Positions 12,393-23,218 of a stretch of 64,000 nt of DNA are shown here, one piece after another (positions within the stretch are counted from its first letter, which is position 1; every line of letters starts with the position of its first letter). The notes beneath the pieces are model-generated. The model was not told the origin of the DNA, did not search any database, and was given only the letters and a program-made list of their open reading frames with translations. Made by a program: the position numbers and the translations under genes. This DNA comes from Sparassis latifolia (Eukaryota > Basidiomycota > Agaricomycetes > Polyporales > Sparassidaceae). Location: NCBI GenBank assembly GCA_018466975.1, contig CM031562.1, positions 2,914,001 to 2,978,000 on the forward strand, given 5' to 3'.

Positions 12393-13349
12393 TTAATAAC
12401 GTAAAGCGTATACAGGAACAAGGGGGGCGGACTGTAAATCAAAGATCTGCAAGATTTCCCGAGTGAAGTCATAGTTCTCTCTGTCGGCTGGTTGTCTGGT
12501 TCCATATCCGTGTTGTGCGGCACATTTGGTGCATGTACAGTAACAGGTGCTATTCGAACCCCGGAGAACCTCACGCACTTCTGCCAGCTTCAGTGCATCG
12601 TCCAAACCAATTGCATCCACGTCGGCTCTTTGTAGTGGTTGTGTCCGGCGAGCGAGTGCGTTCAGCGCAGGTACCATCCATTCTCCGATGGCATACTTCT
12701 TCGACAACACCAGCCTCCCAACAGGATCACCCTGCATGTTGTGTGACAAGTTTCGGATGGCTGTTGTTCGGATACGTTCGAAGTTCCACATGCTGGAGAG
12801 CTTGAGGACTGAAATCCACTCTTCACTCGTCAATTGCTCGCTCTGTTCGTAATACCTGTTTCTCGTCAATTAACACTGCAAACTGGTAGTCAATTGTAAT
12901 GCTTACTTGGGATAAATAACTCGCAGCAACTGGACGAAGTCCTCCTTTGCTACTCCCTCGGGACGCAAAGGATGCTCGTCGTCAGAGCCGTCTGCAGTGG
13001 CATTTCCTGAGACGGGCATCGCGAACATATCACGAAAAACCTCGGAATCGCTCTCGAGGTTACGACGAGTGACCTTAAAGAGGGTGCCCTCGACCTGCCG
13101 CTACAATGAATTGATGAGACCGCGTATACAGCTTATGGAAATTACAAGAAAAACAACATATTCGAAGTAGAACTCGGCGTCCCTGACGGGCTGCAGCACG
13201 TTAACTGGATCCATCTGCGAAAGTACTGCACTGCACTGCACTGGTTGGTGTTTAGATATTGCGGGTAGGTAGGTAGGTCTTATCTCAAGCGGCAAGATAG
13301 GGGCAGCCTCATGTGGTACGTACGCATGGGGAGAAGCACGAAGCTCCAT
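12393..13349 (-). CDS. BTB/POZ-domain protein, intact
   Basis: This three-exon gene probably encodes a Cullin-3 adaptor or another dimerising regulator. Exon 1 (ATG 13349) ends in RDAEFYFEYVVFL. A phase-0 intron (GTAATT...GCGGCAG) leads to VEGTLFKVTRRNLESDSEVF, the BTB core, with DEHPLRPEGVAKEDFVQLLRVIYPK. A second intron of about 50 nt leads to the post-BTB helices (LTSEEWISVLKLSSMWNFE, DPVGRLVLSKKYAIGEW, DALKLAEVREVL). The C-terminal tail is unusually rich in cysteine (STCYCTCTKC) and ends at 12393. The order BTB, then helical 'EWISVLKL' block, then a short tail is characteristic of Agaricomycete BTB proteins. No lesion is seen. It belongs to a different BTB subgroup from the 5365 gene. Confidence 0.8.
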
Positions 13350-13481
13350 AACAAGTGGTCACCTGTACATCCCTTGTGCAGGTAGTAATCCAGTTAACTA
13401 TCCTAGACGGATAGACCAGAATAAGCATACGGAACAAGAGATAACCTCAGATACCACGGTGTGAACAGGAAACCTACAATT

Positions 13482-14445
13482 TCATACGGGCATTAATGTA
13501 GCAGAAGAGCAGCAACAGTAGACCATAGGCGTCGCGGTGGGACAATACAGCAACAAACCACACCGCTCAGGCTCTATCGCAAGACCAAACAAGATGGGAT
13601 CTGCGTCCATACACCTCCGCTGCCGGTTCTGCAAAGTCCGCCTTGCACGCCTGCACAAGATTGAGCTCGCATTACTCTTCAGCGTCGGAAAAGTCTGTGC
13701 GCGACAGAGAGCATGTCGACCGCAGCATGAGCAGAGGGTCCACATCACGCCCGCACGCGAGAAGTAGAACGACTGCCTGCACGCGCGCCCTTTGGTCATG
13801 GTGCTGGTTCCGGAGAACGGGCAAAGGCTCAGTTTTCGGTCGGTGAACGCGACGAGCGCCTCAAAGCTCTCGCGTTCGGCGTTGATAATGTTCAAGAGCC
13901 TCTGTTCACTCGCTTCGCTCTCAGATGTATCAGGTGAAGGCGATGAGGGTAGTGAAAGTAGATCAAGACGGTATGTAGGGCCTACCATGTTGTGCACGAT
14001 GACCGAGAAGGCGAGAACAGCTGCACGTGCAGATATCTTGTGTAGATATGACAAGGTTTCAGCCAGAATATCAATCTGCGTTGCTATAGGCTAAGATGGA
14101 TACGCACTCATAGAATCGAATCGTCGAGAGCGCGCTATTGTGTTGGTGAGGCGTGAGATGTGAGCAAAACCCACGGGCTGGTCCAGGCTTGAGAGCAAAT
14201 TGAACCAAATATCCACCATGGTACCGCGCACGCACCTGGCTGAAACGCATGACGGTTAGCACTTGGATGAGGTCTGGCAAGGTGTAACTGACACCCCACC
14301 CTACGAAGCGCACGCTAAGATATGTATCAGTAACTCGTTACCCAGCTATCCAAATATTGAGTCATTGTCACCACTTACCTTCGTTGCATTCCATCACATT
14401 TCCCGAATCATCTATCTTCACGCCCATAACCATCGGAAGCTGTGA
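13482..14445 (-). CDS. Unrecognised multi-exon reading frame
   Basis: I do not recognise this gene. A long minus-strand frame (13482-14100) reads IDILAETLSYLHKISARAAV, then VIVHNMVGPTYRLDLLSLPS, a Ser/Pro-rich stretch and NAERESFEALVAFTDRKLSL. This part has protein-like composition. After about residue 105 it turns Cys/Arg-rich and less convincing. Upstream pieces (VSYTLPDLIQVLTVMRFSQ, 14230-14320) sit between plausible splice signals and may be earlier exons, with a short first exon near 14400-14445. No domain is identifiable. It could be a small helical protein or a decayed gene. Confidence 0.3.
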
Positions 14446-14589
14446 TTAGGTCGCCCTTGATGCCGTGCGTTCCTAGACCATATTCTCGGAGTTGACGTAA
14501 AGCTAGAAGCATAGCGACAAGCGGCTCGAGAACACACGCACACGGGGGTTAGACTTAGTGCAAGGACATCAGCGTGCGAGTTGTACAAA

Positions 14590-15252
14590 AACTCAGCGTC
14601 TTTATGCACAGCGGAAGGACTATCGGAGGTGTCGCACATAAAGGCCTCTGAACAGGACCGCCCTGAATAGCTTCCCATACGGCCCGTGCTGTGAAGACGG
14701 CCAACGAAGAGGGTTTCAACAGGAAACCAGGCAACCCGTCTGGCGTGAGAGAGTTGGGAGGTTAACTGTATCTTGATCTTTCGTCGAAAGTGAGGACTAG
14801 TTCTCTGAGGCGAAGTCGTCATAGTGGGCAGATTTGGCAAGGATGACAGCTTTGAGCGGATTGACTTGATGCAGTATTTGTTGTATACTCGAATGAGTGC
14901 GACGGAGAAAATGACAACGATGCGCGGGGATCAGTGAGTCTGCGCAGTGGTCTGAAAATAAAACATACACATGGTTATCATACAAAACAATGAGCATACC
15001 GCTAATGTCCTCCATGTATCTCAGGTTGGACCATCACGAGTCTTGCTGACTTCCGGTTGAACAGGATTGAAACCTGTATTCAAAGAAGTCGCCGAAGACA
15101 GTAGACGCTGGTATAGACGTAGAGAAAGCAGAACCTCCAACAATGAAGATGAAGTTGCACAACGTCGAACCACAGCTTACCATAATTTCTGCAGTTGTTG
15201 ACCAGTAGAGATGAACCGAGTCGCCTTCGGAGAAGAAAGTGACTTTCTTCAA
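14590..15252 (-). pseudogene. BTB/POZ gene relic, opposite orientation
   Basis: On the minus strand the segments KKVTFFSEGDS, RYMEDISGML, VILAKSAHYDDFASEN and SSLSTKDQDTVNL occur in the same order as their counterparts in the 10014-10579 relic. They are split over several frames with stops. This indicates an inverted second degenerate copy of the BTB family represented by the 5365 gene. No open gene remains. Confidence 0.55.
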
Positions 15253-15442
15253 GATCAGCTATCTTTGGAGCTGCTGTCGTGCTTGTACGGTTGTGTTGTT
15301 GCCTTGAAACTTGGGCGACCAGAGGGCCCATGGATGGAGAAGACTGCAGGACGTGCGCTTTGCCGCCGCTTGAACACGCTTCCAAATGCCGAGCTCAGCC
15401 GGATTCACGGTCACATGACGGAGAGCCAGAAAAGCACCATAC

Positions 15443-15845
15443 TGGATGCCTTCCCGTAGCCGTTTAGAAACGTTCTAAACTAAATTTCTCTAAATCAGGC
15501 TGGCACGTCGGCAAATTGATCTCCGCATACCGTGAGAGCAGAGTGAGCTCTTTCTAAACCTTATATCTGGAAGGGGGGGTCGACCCCCCCTTCCAGATTC
15601 TAAACGTCTCTCTAAACGATGATTTCGGTCTCCGCCCACTCGCAATGCCCATCTTTGCCTATATTTGGTGCTGCATATTGCTTACATCATGCTGCCGCTC
15701 GTCCTCCGACCCTCTAGAACTTGGTTTGATCATCATCATGTTGCGACGCTACGGTTTCACAAATCCTGCTGTTCCGACACAGTGGGGTGTTTCGCAGTCC
15801 GCTTTGTGATTTAGAAGTGCTCCAAATCCTACGGGAAGGCATCCA
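15443..15845. mobile_element. MITE-like segment with inverted termini
   Basis: A 17-bp sequence at 15443-15459 (TGGATGCCTTCCCGTAG) recurs as a perfect inverted copy at 15829-15845. The ends are about 400 bp apart, and no coding frame lies between them. Inside are a 34-bp perfect palindrome and several TCTAAAC/GTTTAGA repeats, including a hairpin at 15462-15480. This layout fits a small non-autonomous DNA transposon. A target-site duplication could not be defined, so the true ends are uncertain. Confidence 0.45.
15565..15598. repeat. Perfect 34-bp palindrome
   Basis: The arms read ATCTGGAA followed by seven G, the centre is TCGA, and seven C follow before TTCCAGAT. Both arms are exact. TCTAAAC motifs lie on either side. 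Confidence 0.9.
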
Positions 15846-16056
15846 CTATAGGTTTACGACCAATCCGGATGGTCATAGGTCACGGATTTTCAACAACCCC
15901 ACCATTCAAGTACTATTAGAATCCTACTACATCCTATAGATTTGCAAGGCTCCCACAATCAATGAGCTTCTTCCCCTGCTGAGCGCTGAGCTCCGGCTCT
16001 GTAATTGTATATTCAACGGCATCGGAATATCTTTAAGTCGCGAGGTTGACGTGAGC

Positions 16057-17841
16057 TCAACAGATGAACAACAAGCGAGTGTCCTATATTTACACATGCA
16101 CATCAACCCGATCGCGGATAGTTCCAGAAGGACTCACCATCGGATGCGAGCTAGACAGCTGTGGGGTCTGGTTGTAATGCTGTGGCAGCATGCCGCTGGG
16201 AAAAGTCGTGTCAGACCGAAGACATCCCAGTGCAAGAGATTCATACGCACCGAAGGTTGACGAGGAGCTGCTGGTAGCTCTGGTGCCTGTTCTGCCCTAT
16301 ACGTCCTGTCAGCATGATTCTATGGCAGGAGGCTCAGGCTGGTGCCTACTCAGCGAGGTCATGAACGCCTGCATCCGGGAGATGAGGATCAGTTAGCGGA
16401 AGAGCGTATAACTGCAAATCTGACTCACGTAGCTCATCGCGCCCGTCGCCTGGTCTGCCTCGAACATGTCCGCGCTCGTCTGCGAGTCCTTGCATCCGCT
16501 CCATGATATCTTCAGCGCAGCACGTGTCGGAGCGAGATATCAGCAACCTCTGAGCGAAGGAGACATCGCAATACGTACCACGTCTGCCGGGCTCGTCTTC
16601 GTCTGCCGCAAGCGACGCTCCATGAACTCAATTGCCGAGGAGAATGCACGAGCCTGCAGCGCAAATGCCGTAAGCATCATGCAGGAAGAGGAATATAATG
16701 TGAAACGTACGAAGCCGCAACCAGCGAATGCGGTGAGTAGGCCTTGCGACGCTTTCTTAATGAAACCGGGTTCCTTTATCTTGCCATAGTGGTTGTAGAT
16801 GTACGGTAGATCTGCGATGATCAGTGCGATGAATTGTGGAAATTAAATGGAGATTTGAGAGACGACGCACCGAGAGCAGTACCGGAATGGCAAGACTGCA
16901 AAAGAAACGTACAATGAGTTTACACCGCATCTAACCGAAGGGTGCCCTTACGTCGAATATTGTGGTAAGCCTACAGCCAGGAGGTAATGGCTTCACAAGG
17001 ATATCATGCAGCATCTGTTTGAAGTGTCCAGATATCGGTGGATGGATCTCGGGTGTCAGACGCAGACAGGACGAGGTACGTACATTGTCCACGAGAGGGC
17101 CATTCTCTTGGAAATCAACAGGGTAGATCACGTCATTATACCCATCCTGCTCATCTCCGTTCATATCCTTCGTCTGCTCACCGTGACCCGAGTCTATCGC
17201 ACGGTCAGGATTGGCATCGACGAGACAGTAGGACGACTTCACAATAGAAGAACAGTGCGTCATGCGGCTGGGCATTACTGACGAGCCACTGCATTGCTTC
17301 GATCTGCGTTGTGCATCAGCCGGCCGAAGGAAAGTCGGAAGACATGGCTTTTACCATGTTCTCCTTCGTCGGAATCGAGCGGGGGTTCGACGAGTCGTCC
17401 GTTAGCACCACAATGTCTTCATATTGGTATCCATAGTCCTCTGGATACGTGTATAAGCACCAAGAGAAGAGGGACTGAGCGATACCTACCACACAGGAAC
17501 CGGCGCACGTTGTGTGCATCGTTGATGCATCCCTTGAGCTCCTCGGATTGACCGATATAGTTGATACCGATCTATCAGAACAAGTTTCAGATGTGTACAA
17601 TAGAAGGGGTTCACAAACGCACGCAAAGCGCCTTCCTCCTCCCAGTGCACTGCGAGTATTGGAAGTGCAGCCGCCTGTCGTCCCCGTTCTCGTCCTCGTC
17701 CTGGAACAGCGGTCCGAAGTGCCGGCGCTCAGCCGGCGGGCGCAAGAGTACATACGAAGAATCGTCAGACACGATATATACGTCTTCGTGGTGGTGGTGA
17801 TGATGGTGCTGATGGTGCTGATGAGGCTCTTCCTCCCACAT
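16057..17841 (-). CDS. MCA1: Type I metacaspase
   Basis: This is a cysteine protease of the caspase fold that cleaves after Arg/Lys and acts in stress response and protein quality control. At least 14 small exons can be joined. The N-terminal prodomain is His-rich (residues about 7-18) and is followed by YSQCTGRRKALC. Exon 2 gives IGINYIGQSEELKGCINDAH, then YGYQYEDIVVLTDDSSNP. The catalytic His lies in YYSGHGEQTKDMNGDE (about 17190), and MLHDILVKPLPPGCRL precedes the catalytic Cys in DSCHSGTALDLPY (about 16890). The p10-like part (ISWSGCKDSQTSADMFE, then AFMTSL) follows. The gene ends SSHPMDTRLLFIC at TGA 16057, the usual fungal metacaspase C-terminus. SGHGEQ replaces the commoner SGHGGQ. An extra 5' exon upstream of ATG 17841 is possible. 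Confidence 0.9.
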
Positions 17842-19057
17842 CTTTGTGAGTACTAATTGACAGACTGAAAAGTCGGCACAAAGACGTCCAAAATGCTAGG
17901 GAGGACGTACAAGTTGATTTCTGGGCGGGAACTTGTTGCAAAAATGATGGTGGTGACGTGGGAGGAAAAGAATGACCCGGCTGTAGACTGAGCAGGTCAA
18001 TATAGCCTGACGCTAAATCACCCAGTGGATCACGTGCGACGTGACAGGGAACGCGTCAATTTCTCAGACGCGACTAGAGGCGTATATCATTTAGGTATCG
18101 GCCAGGGGTTTGACCGACGGTCAAAGGACTGGGTAGAAGCTTCCGTCCCAATGACTAACGTGTTGTCCTCCATTCTGAAAATACACATGTGGTGATTGAC
18201 GCGACGCTGAGCATGAGTCGGGATGTGACTTCAGCGACAAAGTCCACAAGGATCCTGGGCGTCAATGGCTGAGTACCCCGACTGCCAGGGGTCATGTCTT
18301 TGTTATAAGCAGGTACATGAACTCACAGATTAATGTTTCAATGGCACTCCGAGATGACTTATCGAGGAGGCATGACAATAGGAGAAGGGTCATGAAGGCA
18401 GGACTCCTACTGCAAATGCCTGTCGCGTCTTTCACCCCTATGTTATCCGCGACTACAGGTGCACGACTCATAACTTCACCACAAGGTTTGTAGGCTCGTC
18501 AATTAAAAAGGCTTGACAGTGCAGTACGTCAGACTCACAATGCATACCGAGACCTCCAATTCCACGAGCGTCATTGTACTGCTTGCAGAACATATCCTAG
18601 GAGGCGCGAGGGACTCTCACAACTCATCGTGAAACATCGCGCCTGCATGCCATACAAAATGAGTTGAGACTAGGATTCAATTCGAAGGATAAGAAAAGAG
18701 AAGAGAAACAAATTCGTGGGCAGAATAGGTTGTTCTATGGATGCGCACTTCGAGATAAATCCATGGACGCAATCGTGCTCCATTGCCGGCCAGATACTCG
18801 ACAGGCTTGAAACAGGAAGAAGCCGCCTGGTTTTTCGCGAGAGGTGAGTTCGCATGCTTGAGATCAAGGAAAAGTGCAATGCCTGAGCGGAGCAGTGAGT
18901 ACAACATTAAATTAGAACATGAAGCTCTTCGACGAGGTAGAAAGGCGTGGGAGATGCGGCGCCTTCCTGAAGGGGCAGTTAACATACCGAAACGGGCAAC
19001 TATCGCGACTTCATAGTCACCAACTAAAAGAGCGCAGTTAGAATTTCCTGTTTGCTC
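17842..19057. other. No gene firmly supported
   Basis: A minus-strand piece near 18540-18610 (FCKQYNDARGIGGLGMHC, followed by a GTGAGT donor) looks exon-like but is unrecognised and isolated. Frames at 18670-19016 are open on both strands without a known domain. Confidence 0.35.
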
Positions 19058-19062
19058 AGTTC
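19058..19062. repeat. Target-site duplication AGTTC (left)
   Basis: These five bases immediately before the left LTR are identical to the five bases after the right LTR (24264-24268). This is the normal integrase footprint size for copia elements. Confidence 0.9.
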
Positions 19063-19299
19063 TGTTAGAAATTGCGCCTTAGTTCCCAAATAGAAAGGTA
19101 GTGATGGCGGGTCAAGATGCGTCGGGGCGCGTGATTACGCGTCCTAAAATAGATTTCTGTATATATACAGTTCTACGCTCCACTTTATATAAACAAATTT
19201 CCTTCTTTGTCTTTCTTTGTAATCATGCCCTCGCCTTGTCTGCCCTTGGGCGCTCCCCAATTTCTGGAGCTCCAGAAATTTGGGTGCTACTTTCCAACA
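19063..19299 (-). repeat. 3' LTR (left), 237 bp
   Basis: It begins TGTTAGAAAT and ends CCAACA (TG...CA). It contains TATATATAC and TTTATATAA boxes and a 22-bp perfect palindrome (19259-19280) centred on GAGCTC. It is homologous to 24029-24263, with about five substitutions and indels of 2 and 4 nt. Confidence 0.95.
19259..19280. repeat. 22-bp palindrome inside LTR
   Basis: The half-site AATTTCTGGAG is followed by its exact reverse complement. It is conserved at 24223-24244 in the other LTR, so it is part of the element and may fold as an RNA hairpin. Confidence 0.85.
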
Positions 19300-19310
19300 C
19301 TCCCCCTCAA
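19300..19310 (-). promoter_or_regulatory. Polypurine tract
   Basis: The minus strand reads TTGAGGGGGAG, abutting the 3' LTR. This is the expected primer site for plus-strand DNA synthesis. Confidence 0.85.
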
Positions 19311-19582
19311 GCCGATGGGCATTCCGAGCTTCTTTGCGAGCTTCTCGTGCCTCGGCTTAGGGAGTGATTTGTTAGGATATCCGCTATCATGTCCTCTGTG
19401 GGACAGTAATGGATATCAATATATTTATCCCTCAATTTCTCGCGCACATAATGATGCTTTACATCAAAATGTTTTGATTTCGCGTGGAATTGGGGATCAC
19501 ATGCGATTGAGATCGCCGCCGTATTACCCTCAAATAAAATTGTAGGATCTTGTTGCTCGAAACCTATTTCTTTGAATAGTGT

Positions 19583-19996
19583 TCAGAGCCACACGGCTTC
19601 TTTTGCCGCTTTGGCAGATGCCATGTATTCGGCTTCTGTGGTGGATGACGCGACCGTGGTTTGCTTATTTGAGCTCCACATGATCGTGCCATTTCCTAAT
19701 TTGAATAAATATCCTGAGATTAATTTGTGATCTCGGATATCGTTCGCATAGTCTGCATCTGAGTAGCCCACAAATATGGATTGATCTTCAGGCTTGACAT
19801 CTGCAATTGGCCCGTAGATTATTCCAAGTTCTCGCATTCCAGATAGATAGCGGAGGACACATTTAGCAGCAGTCCAATGAGCCATTCTGGGATTGGCAGT
19901 AAATGAGCTAAGCCGTTGCACGGCGTGAGCAATGTCTGGTCTCGTGGCAATTGCCGCATACATCAGTGATCCGACAAGCGATGCATATCCGTTGTC
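19583..19996 (-). CDS. Copia RNase H domain (broken polyprotein)
   Basis: The segment follows the TGA at 19997 and reads GYASLVGSLMYAAIATRPDI, the usual link from copia RT to RNase H. It continues with WTAAKCVLRYLSGM and the catalytic cluster YSDADYAND, then SSTTEAEYMASAKAAKEAVW. The frame then stops at 19583, short of the normal C-terminus by a few dozen residues. Confidence 0.88.
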   Translation of the reverse strand, partial: DNGYASLVGSLMYAAIATRPDIAHAVQRLSSFTANPRMAHWTAAKCVLRYLSGMRELGIIYGPIADVKPEDQSIFVGYSDADYANDIRDHKLISGYLFKLGNGTIMWSSNKQTTVASSTTEAEYMASAKAAKEAVWL

Positions 19997-20830
19997 TCAG
20001 TCGCATTCATCATCAGTTTCGGGTGCTTCTTTTTCAAGCACTGTATTTGGATCAAGAGGCATCCCGACCGTGTTGGCGTTCGTAAGCCCATTCTTGTGTA
20101 GAATAGACTCAATATATTTTATCTGAGAGATTTTGATTGTCCACTTTGAACGGTCTCTCTCAATTTCTATCCCCACAATTTTCCAGGGTTCGCCAAGGTA
20201 GGTAACTTCGAACATATTTCGGAGTTCGCTCTTCAATTGGTCCATTAGTGCGCAATCATTGGTGAATATTAATAGGTCGTCTACCCAAACGGTGACGATT
20301 TCTATCTTATCACCTTTGATCTGAATGTACGCACATGGATCTGAGAATAGGTGCTTGAATCCCGCATCTAGTAACTTGCGGTTCAGCACGATATTCCATT
20401 CTCGGCCAGACTGCTTTAGCCCGTAGAGGGTTTTCTTTAATTTACATACGCGATACGTTCCATCGCTGTATCCTTCGGGTTGCTGCATGTACACTTCTTC
20501 TTTGAGAGTTCCGTTAAGATAGGCGCCTTTCACGTCCATCTGTCCGATCTCCCAATCTAAGATTGCGGCTAGCCCAAGGATAGCTCGAATGGTTTTGAGG
20601 TGGATTACGGGTGCGAACATCTCGGTATAGTCCATGCCTGGGATTTGAGAATATCCCTTCGCAACCAGGTGGGCTTTGTATTTAATTATTTCACCCTCTT
20701 TGTTTGTTTTCTTGACTAGAACCCATTTATTCCCTATGGGTTTTCGATCTTCGGGAGGTTCCACTAACTCCCAAGTCTCCATACCCTGTAGTTGATTGAG
20801 TTCCGTCTGGACTGCCTGTTCTCATTTGGG
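19997..20830 (-). CDS. Copia reverse transcriptase domain
   Basis: This is RVT_2 of the Pol polyprotein. METWELVEPPEDRKPIGNKW is followed by YKAHLVAKGYSQIPGMDYTE, MDVKGAYLNGTLKEEVYMQQ and TLYGLKQSGREW, with the catalytic box VWVDDLLIFTND. The DD of the active site is intact. The segment is bounded by in-frame TGA codons at 19997 (after DDECD) and at 20822, where WPK-stop-EQAVQTEL suggests loss of a Trp codon. Confidence 0.92.
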
Positions 20831-21013
20831 CCACTCGAGTGATCTCTTGGCATCACTGAGCGTCTTTGGCTCATTCGCGTCCGCATTTCTGTGGGCGCTC
20901 ATTGCAATATAGACTAATTTGGCATCTGATTTATCTGGATCATTATCCAGATCTTCATCTGCCTCTGGGTTGTGCATTAGACGGTAATCATGCTGAACTG
21001 TCTTTCTTCTGGT

Positions 21014-22282
21014 TCATCTGGGCTGACTTGGTGCGTCCGTCCTGCTTTTCTCACGTTGATCAGGATCATCATCCCGTCTGCACTTTCGCGAATTTTTGGC
21101 AGGTGACTGTGGCACAAAAGTTCCTAACTCCCCCTCGCGCTGCACGTCTGCAGTCGTTGTGAGGTTTGGGACTTCAGGTCTCCTTTCCGCATGCAGCACG
21201 TCTGACACATTGCTAGGTAAGGTGCCCAGAAATATATTTTGCTCCCCCTCACACTGTGCTGTGAGGATAGGTACATTGGATCCTATTTGCTCTTGTGGCA
21301 TGTGAGGCGCATTGCTGGGCAAATGGTCCGGGGAATTCGAAGAAAATTGGAAATTACGCGAGATTTTAATCTGGCGCATGTGCATATCATAATATTTGAT
21401 GGCTTTGGGTCCGTCCATGTATCCAACAAAAATATACTTGTTGGCATGGGGCGCTAGCTTTGATAGTGTTGCGTCCTCCATGAGGACCCATACGGGGGAA
21501 CCGAATTCTTGTAGGTACGAGATATTTGGTTTCGTCCCATTCCATTTTTCTTCAAAAGTTGCCCCATTTAACACCTGGGTAGGCGATCTATTTTTAATAT
21601 AAACTGCATGAGCAATCGCTTTAGCCCAAAGATAACGAGATAGATCTCTTGCATAGCTCATTGCGCGCGCTAGTCCAAGCAGTGTGCGATTCAATCTCTC
21701 AGAGACCCCGTTCTGGGATGGTAAGTACAGCGCAGTCGGACCCATCTCGATCCCTTTCATTTGACACCAGTTAATTAATTCGGTGTTCATGTATTCTCGA
21801 CCGTTGTCGAGCCTGAGTCGCAAGGGTTTGTTTCCAAACTTGCACTCGATATAGGTAATATAATTCTTTATCTTTTCGGTTACTTCATCTTTATGCCTCA
21901 TAAATGGTACTGTACTTTGACAACTGTAATCATCGGTAAATGTAATAAAATATTTCCACCCTTGTAGAGCGGCTGTCTGCACAGGTCCCCACACATCTGT
22001 GTGTGTTAATTCTCTGGGTACCTTGCTGCATTCATCCGTCTCTTTGGGAAATGGCTTCTGCGTCACCTTTGCTTGAATGCACACCTCACAATTAATTTCA
22101 TCTGAGCTTGGCGAGATTTCTAGGCCATCAACAAGCCCTTCGCGATATAATCGCATAAGCGCTAGTTTCCCAATATGGCCATAGATCTTGTGCCACTCTT
22201 CCCGGGTATGCGGGCCATATTCCTTAGCAGTATAGGTTCGTGCAGGTTGCGGAACTATTGGACGCAATTTCAACGAATATAG
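21014..22282 (-). CDS. Copia integrase domain
   Basis: An HHCC zinc module (H in EWHKIYGHIG, then CEVCIQAKVTQKPF) precedes the catalytic core. The core contains D in THTDVWGPV, D in RLRLDNGREYMN and E in NGVSERLNRTLLGLARAM. The GKAL-type chromatin-targeting region follows (PHANKYIFVGYMDGPKAIKYY). The core triad is complete. A TGA at 22283 separates it from the protease part, and the C-terminal linker to RT is low in complexity. Confidence 0.92.
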   Translation of the reverse strand, partial: LYSLKLRPIVPQPARTYTAKEYGPHTREEWHKIYGHIGKLALMRLYREGLVDGLEISPSSDEINCEVCIQAKVTQKPFPKETDECSKVPRELTHTDVWGPVQTAALQGWKYFITFTDDYSCQSTVPFMRHKDEVTEKIKNYITYIECKFGNKPLRLRLDNGREYMNTELINWCQMKGIEMGPTALYLPSQNGVSERLNRTLLGLARAMSYARDLSRYLWAKAIAHAVYIKNRSPTQVLNGATFEEKWNGTKPNISYLQEFGSPVWVLMEDATLSKLAPHANKYIFVGYMDGPKAIKYYDMHMRQIKISRNFQFSSNSPDHLPSNAPHMPQEQIGSNVPILTAQCEGEQNIFLGTLPSNVSDVLHAERRPEVPNLTTTADVQREGELGTFVPQSPAKNSRKCRRDDDPDQREKSRTDAPSQPR

Positions 22283-22969
22283 TCATCCATTTTTCTTGCC
22301 TATAGCAAGAGTGTGTTTATTTTTATCTATTAGTATTGCGCGACTATTACCCATAAGTACTCTTCCTCCCGCGTCGTCCAAATGCGTGATGGAGAGGAGG
22401 CTATTGGGTGCTATCGGCGCATACAGTACACTGTGGAGACAGAATTTCACTTTCCGGTCTCCTACTTCACTTTCGACATCGACCGTACCGCGGCCCAATG
22501 CCTGTGTTGGTTGCGGTCCGATGCCCATGATCACATGATCTTCGAGCACCTGATAGGTCGCAAAGACTTCACAACAATTTGTAATGTGTGAAGTTGTCCC
22601 GGAGTCGGCAAACCACTCATAGAAAGAAGTGATTTCGCCATCAGATCCGAGAGATACAGTGTCACTATCATTATCGTAGGCTATTTTTGCCTCATCCTCT
22701 CTCGATTCGACCTCACGTGCTTCATAAGCACATTTCGTCTTTTGCTGTTTTATCGGCAGGCCCTGTCTGGCTTTGCCGCCGCCTTTAGCCCAACAATCCG
22801 TGGCCTTATGCCCGAATTTTCCGCAATTCATACATTTGACCTTGTCGCAGTGCCGACACTCGTTACCAAGATGTCTCGGCTTTCCGCAGATCGAACATTT
22901 TTTGTATTCCCCGAAGGGGTGCTTCTTTCCTTTGACAACCATGGCTTGGTCCGAGGATTGACCACGCTC
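22283..22969 (-). CDS. Copia zinc knuckles and aspartic protease domain
   Basis: Nucleocapsid-type knuckles (CSICGKPRHLGNEC and CMNCGKFGHKATDC) are followed by the protease with active site WFADSGTTSHI and a hydrophobic core (FCLHSVLYAPIAPNSLLSI). The GAG-pre-integrase linker ends GKKNG before a TGA (22283-22285). A TAA just upstream (about 22988) breaks the link to Gag. Confidence 0.9.
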   Translation of the reverse strand, partial: ERGQSSDQAMVVKGKKHPFGEYKKCSICGKPRHLGNECRHCDKVKCMNCGKFGHKATDCWAKGGGKARQGLPIKQQKTKCAYEAREVESREDEAKIAYDNDSDTVSLGSDGEITSFYEWFADSGTTSHITNCCEVFATYQVLEDHVIMGIGPQPTQALGRGTVDVESEVGDRKVKFCLHSVLYAPIAPNSLLSITHLDDAGGRVLMGNSRAILIDKNKHTLAIGKKNG

Positions 22970-23218
22970 GCCACTTGTCTTTGCAGCACGACCTTATCTC
23001 CATATGGACAGATTGTCTCTCATGCAGAGTCATGACTGACTCAGCATTCTCACGACCGTGGGACAGGTATACGAACCCTGTGCCCTTGTATTGATACCGA
23101 TGGACCAATCATAGTTCTAGTATTACAGGTAGACAGACACCTGTACTTGTATATAAGGCCGACAGGACAAGCTGGAGTCCCCATCTTGTCCTGGTTACAC
23201 ATCAACCAGTTTTACCAT

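Noticed and set aside
12530..12575. TTCGAACCCCGG resembling a tRNA T-loop
   Set aside because: There is no matching acceptor stem, anticodon arm or D arm. It lies inside the coding exon of the intact BTB gene.
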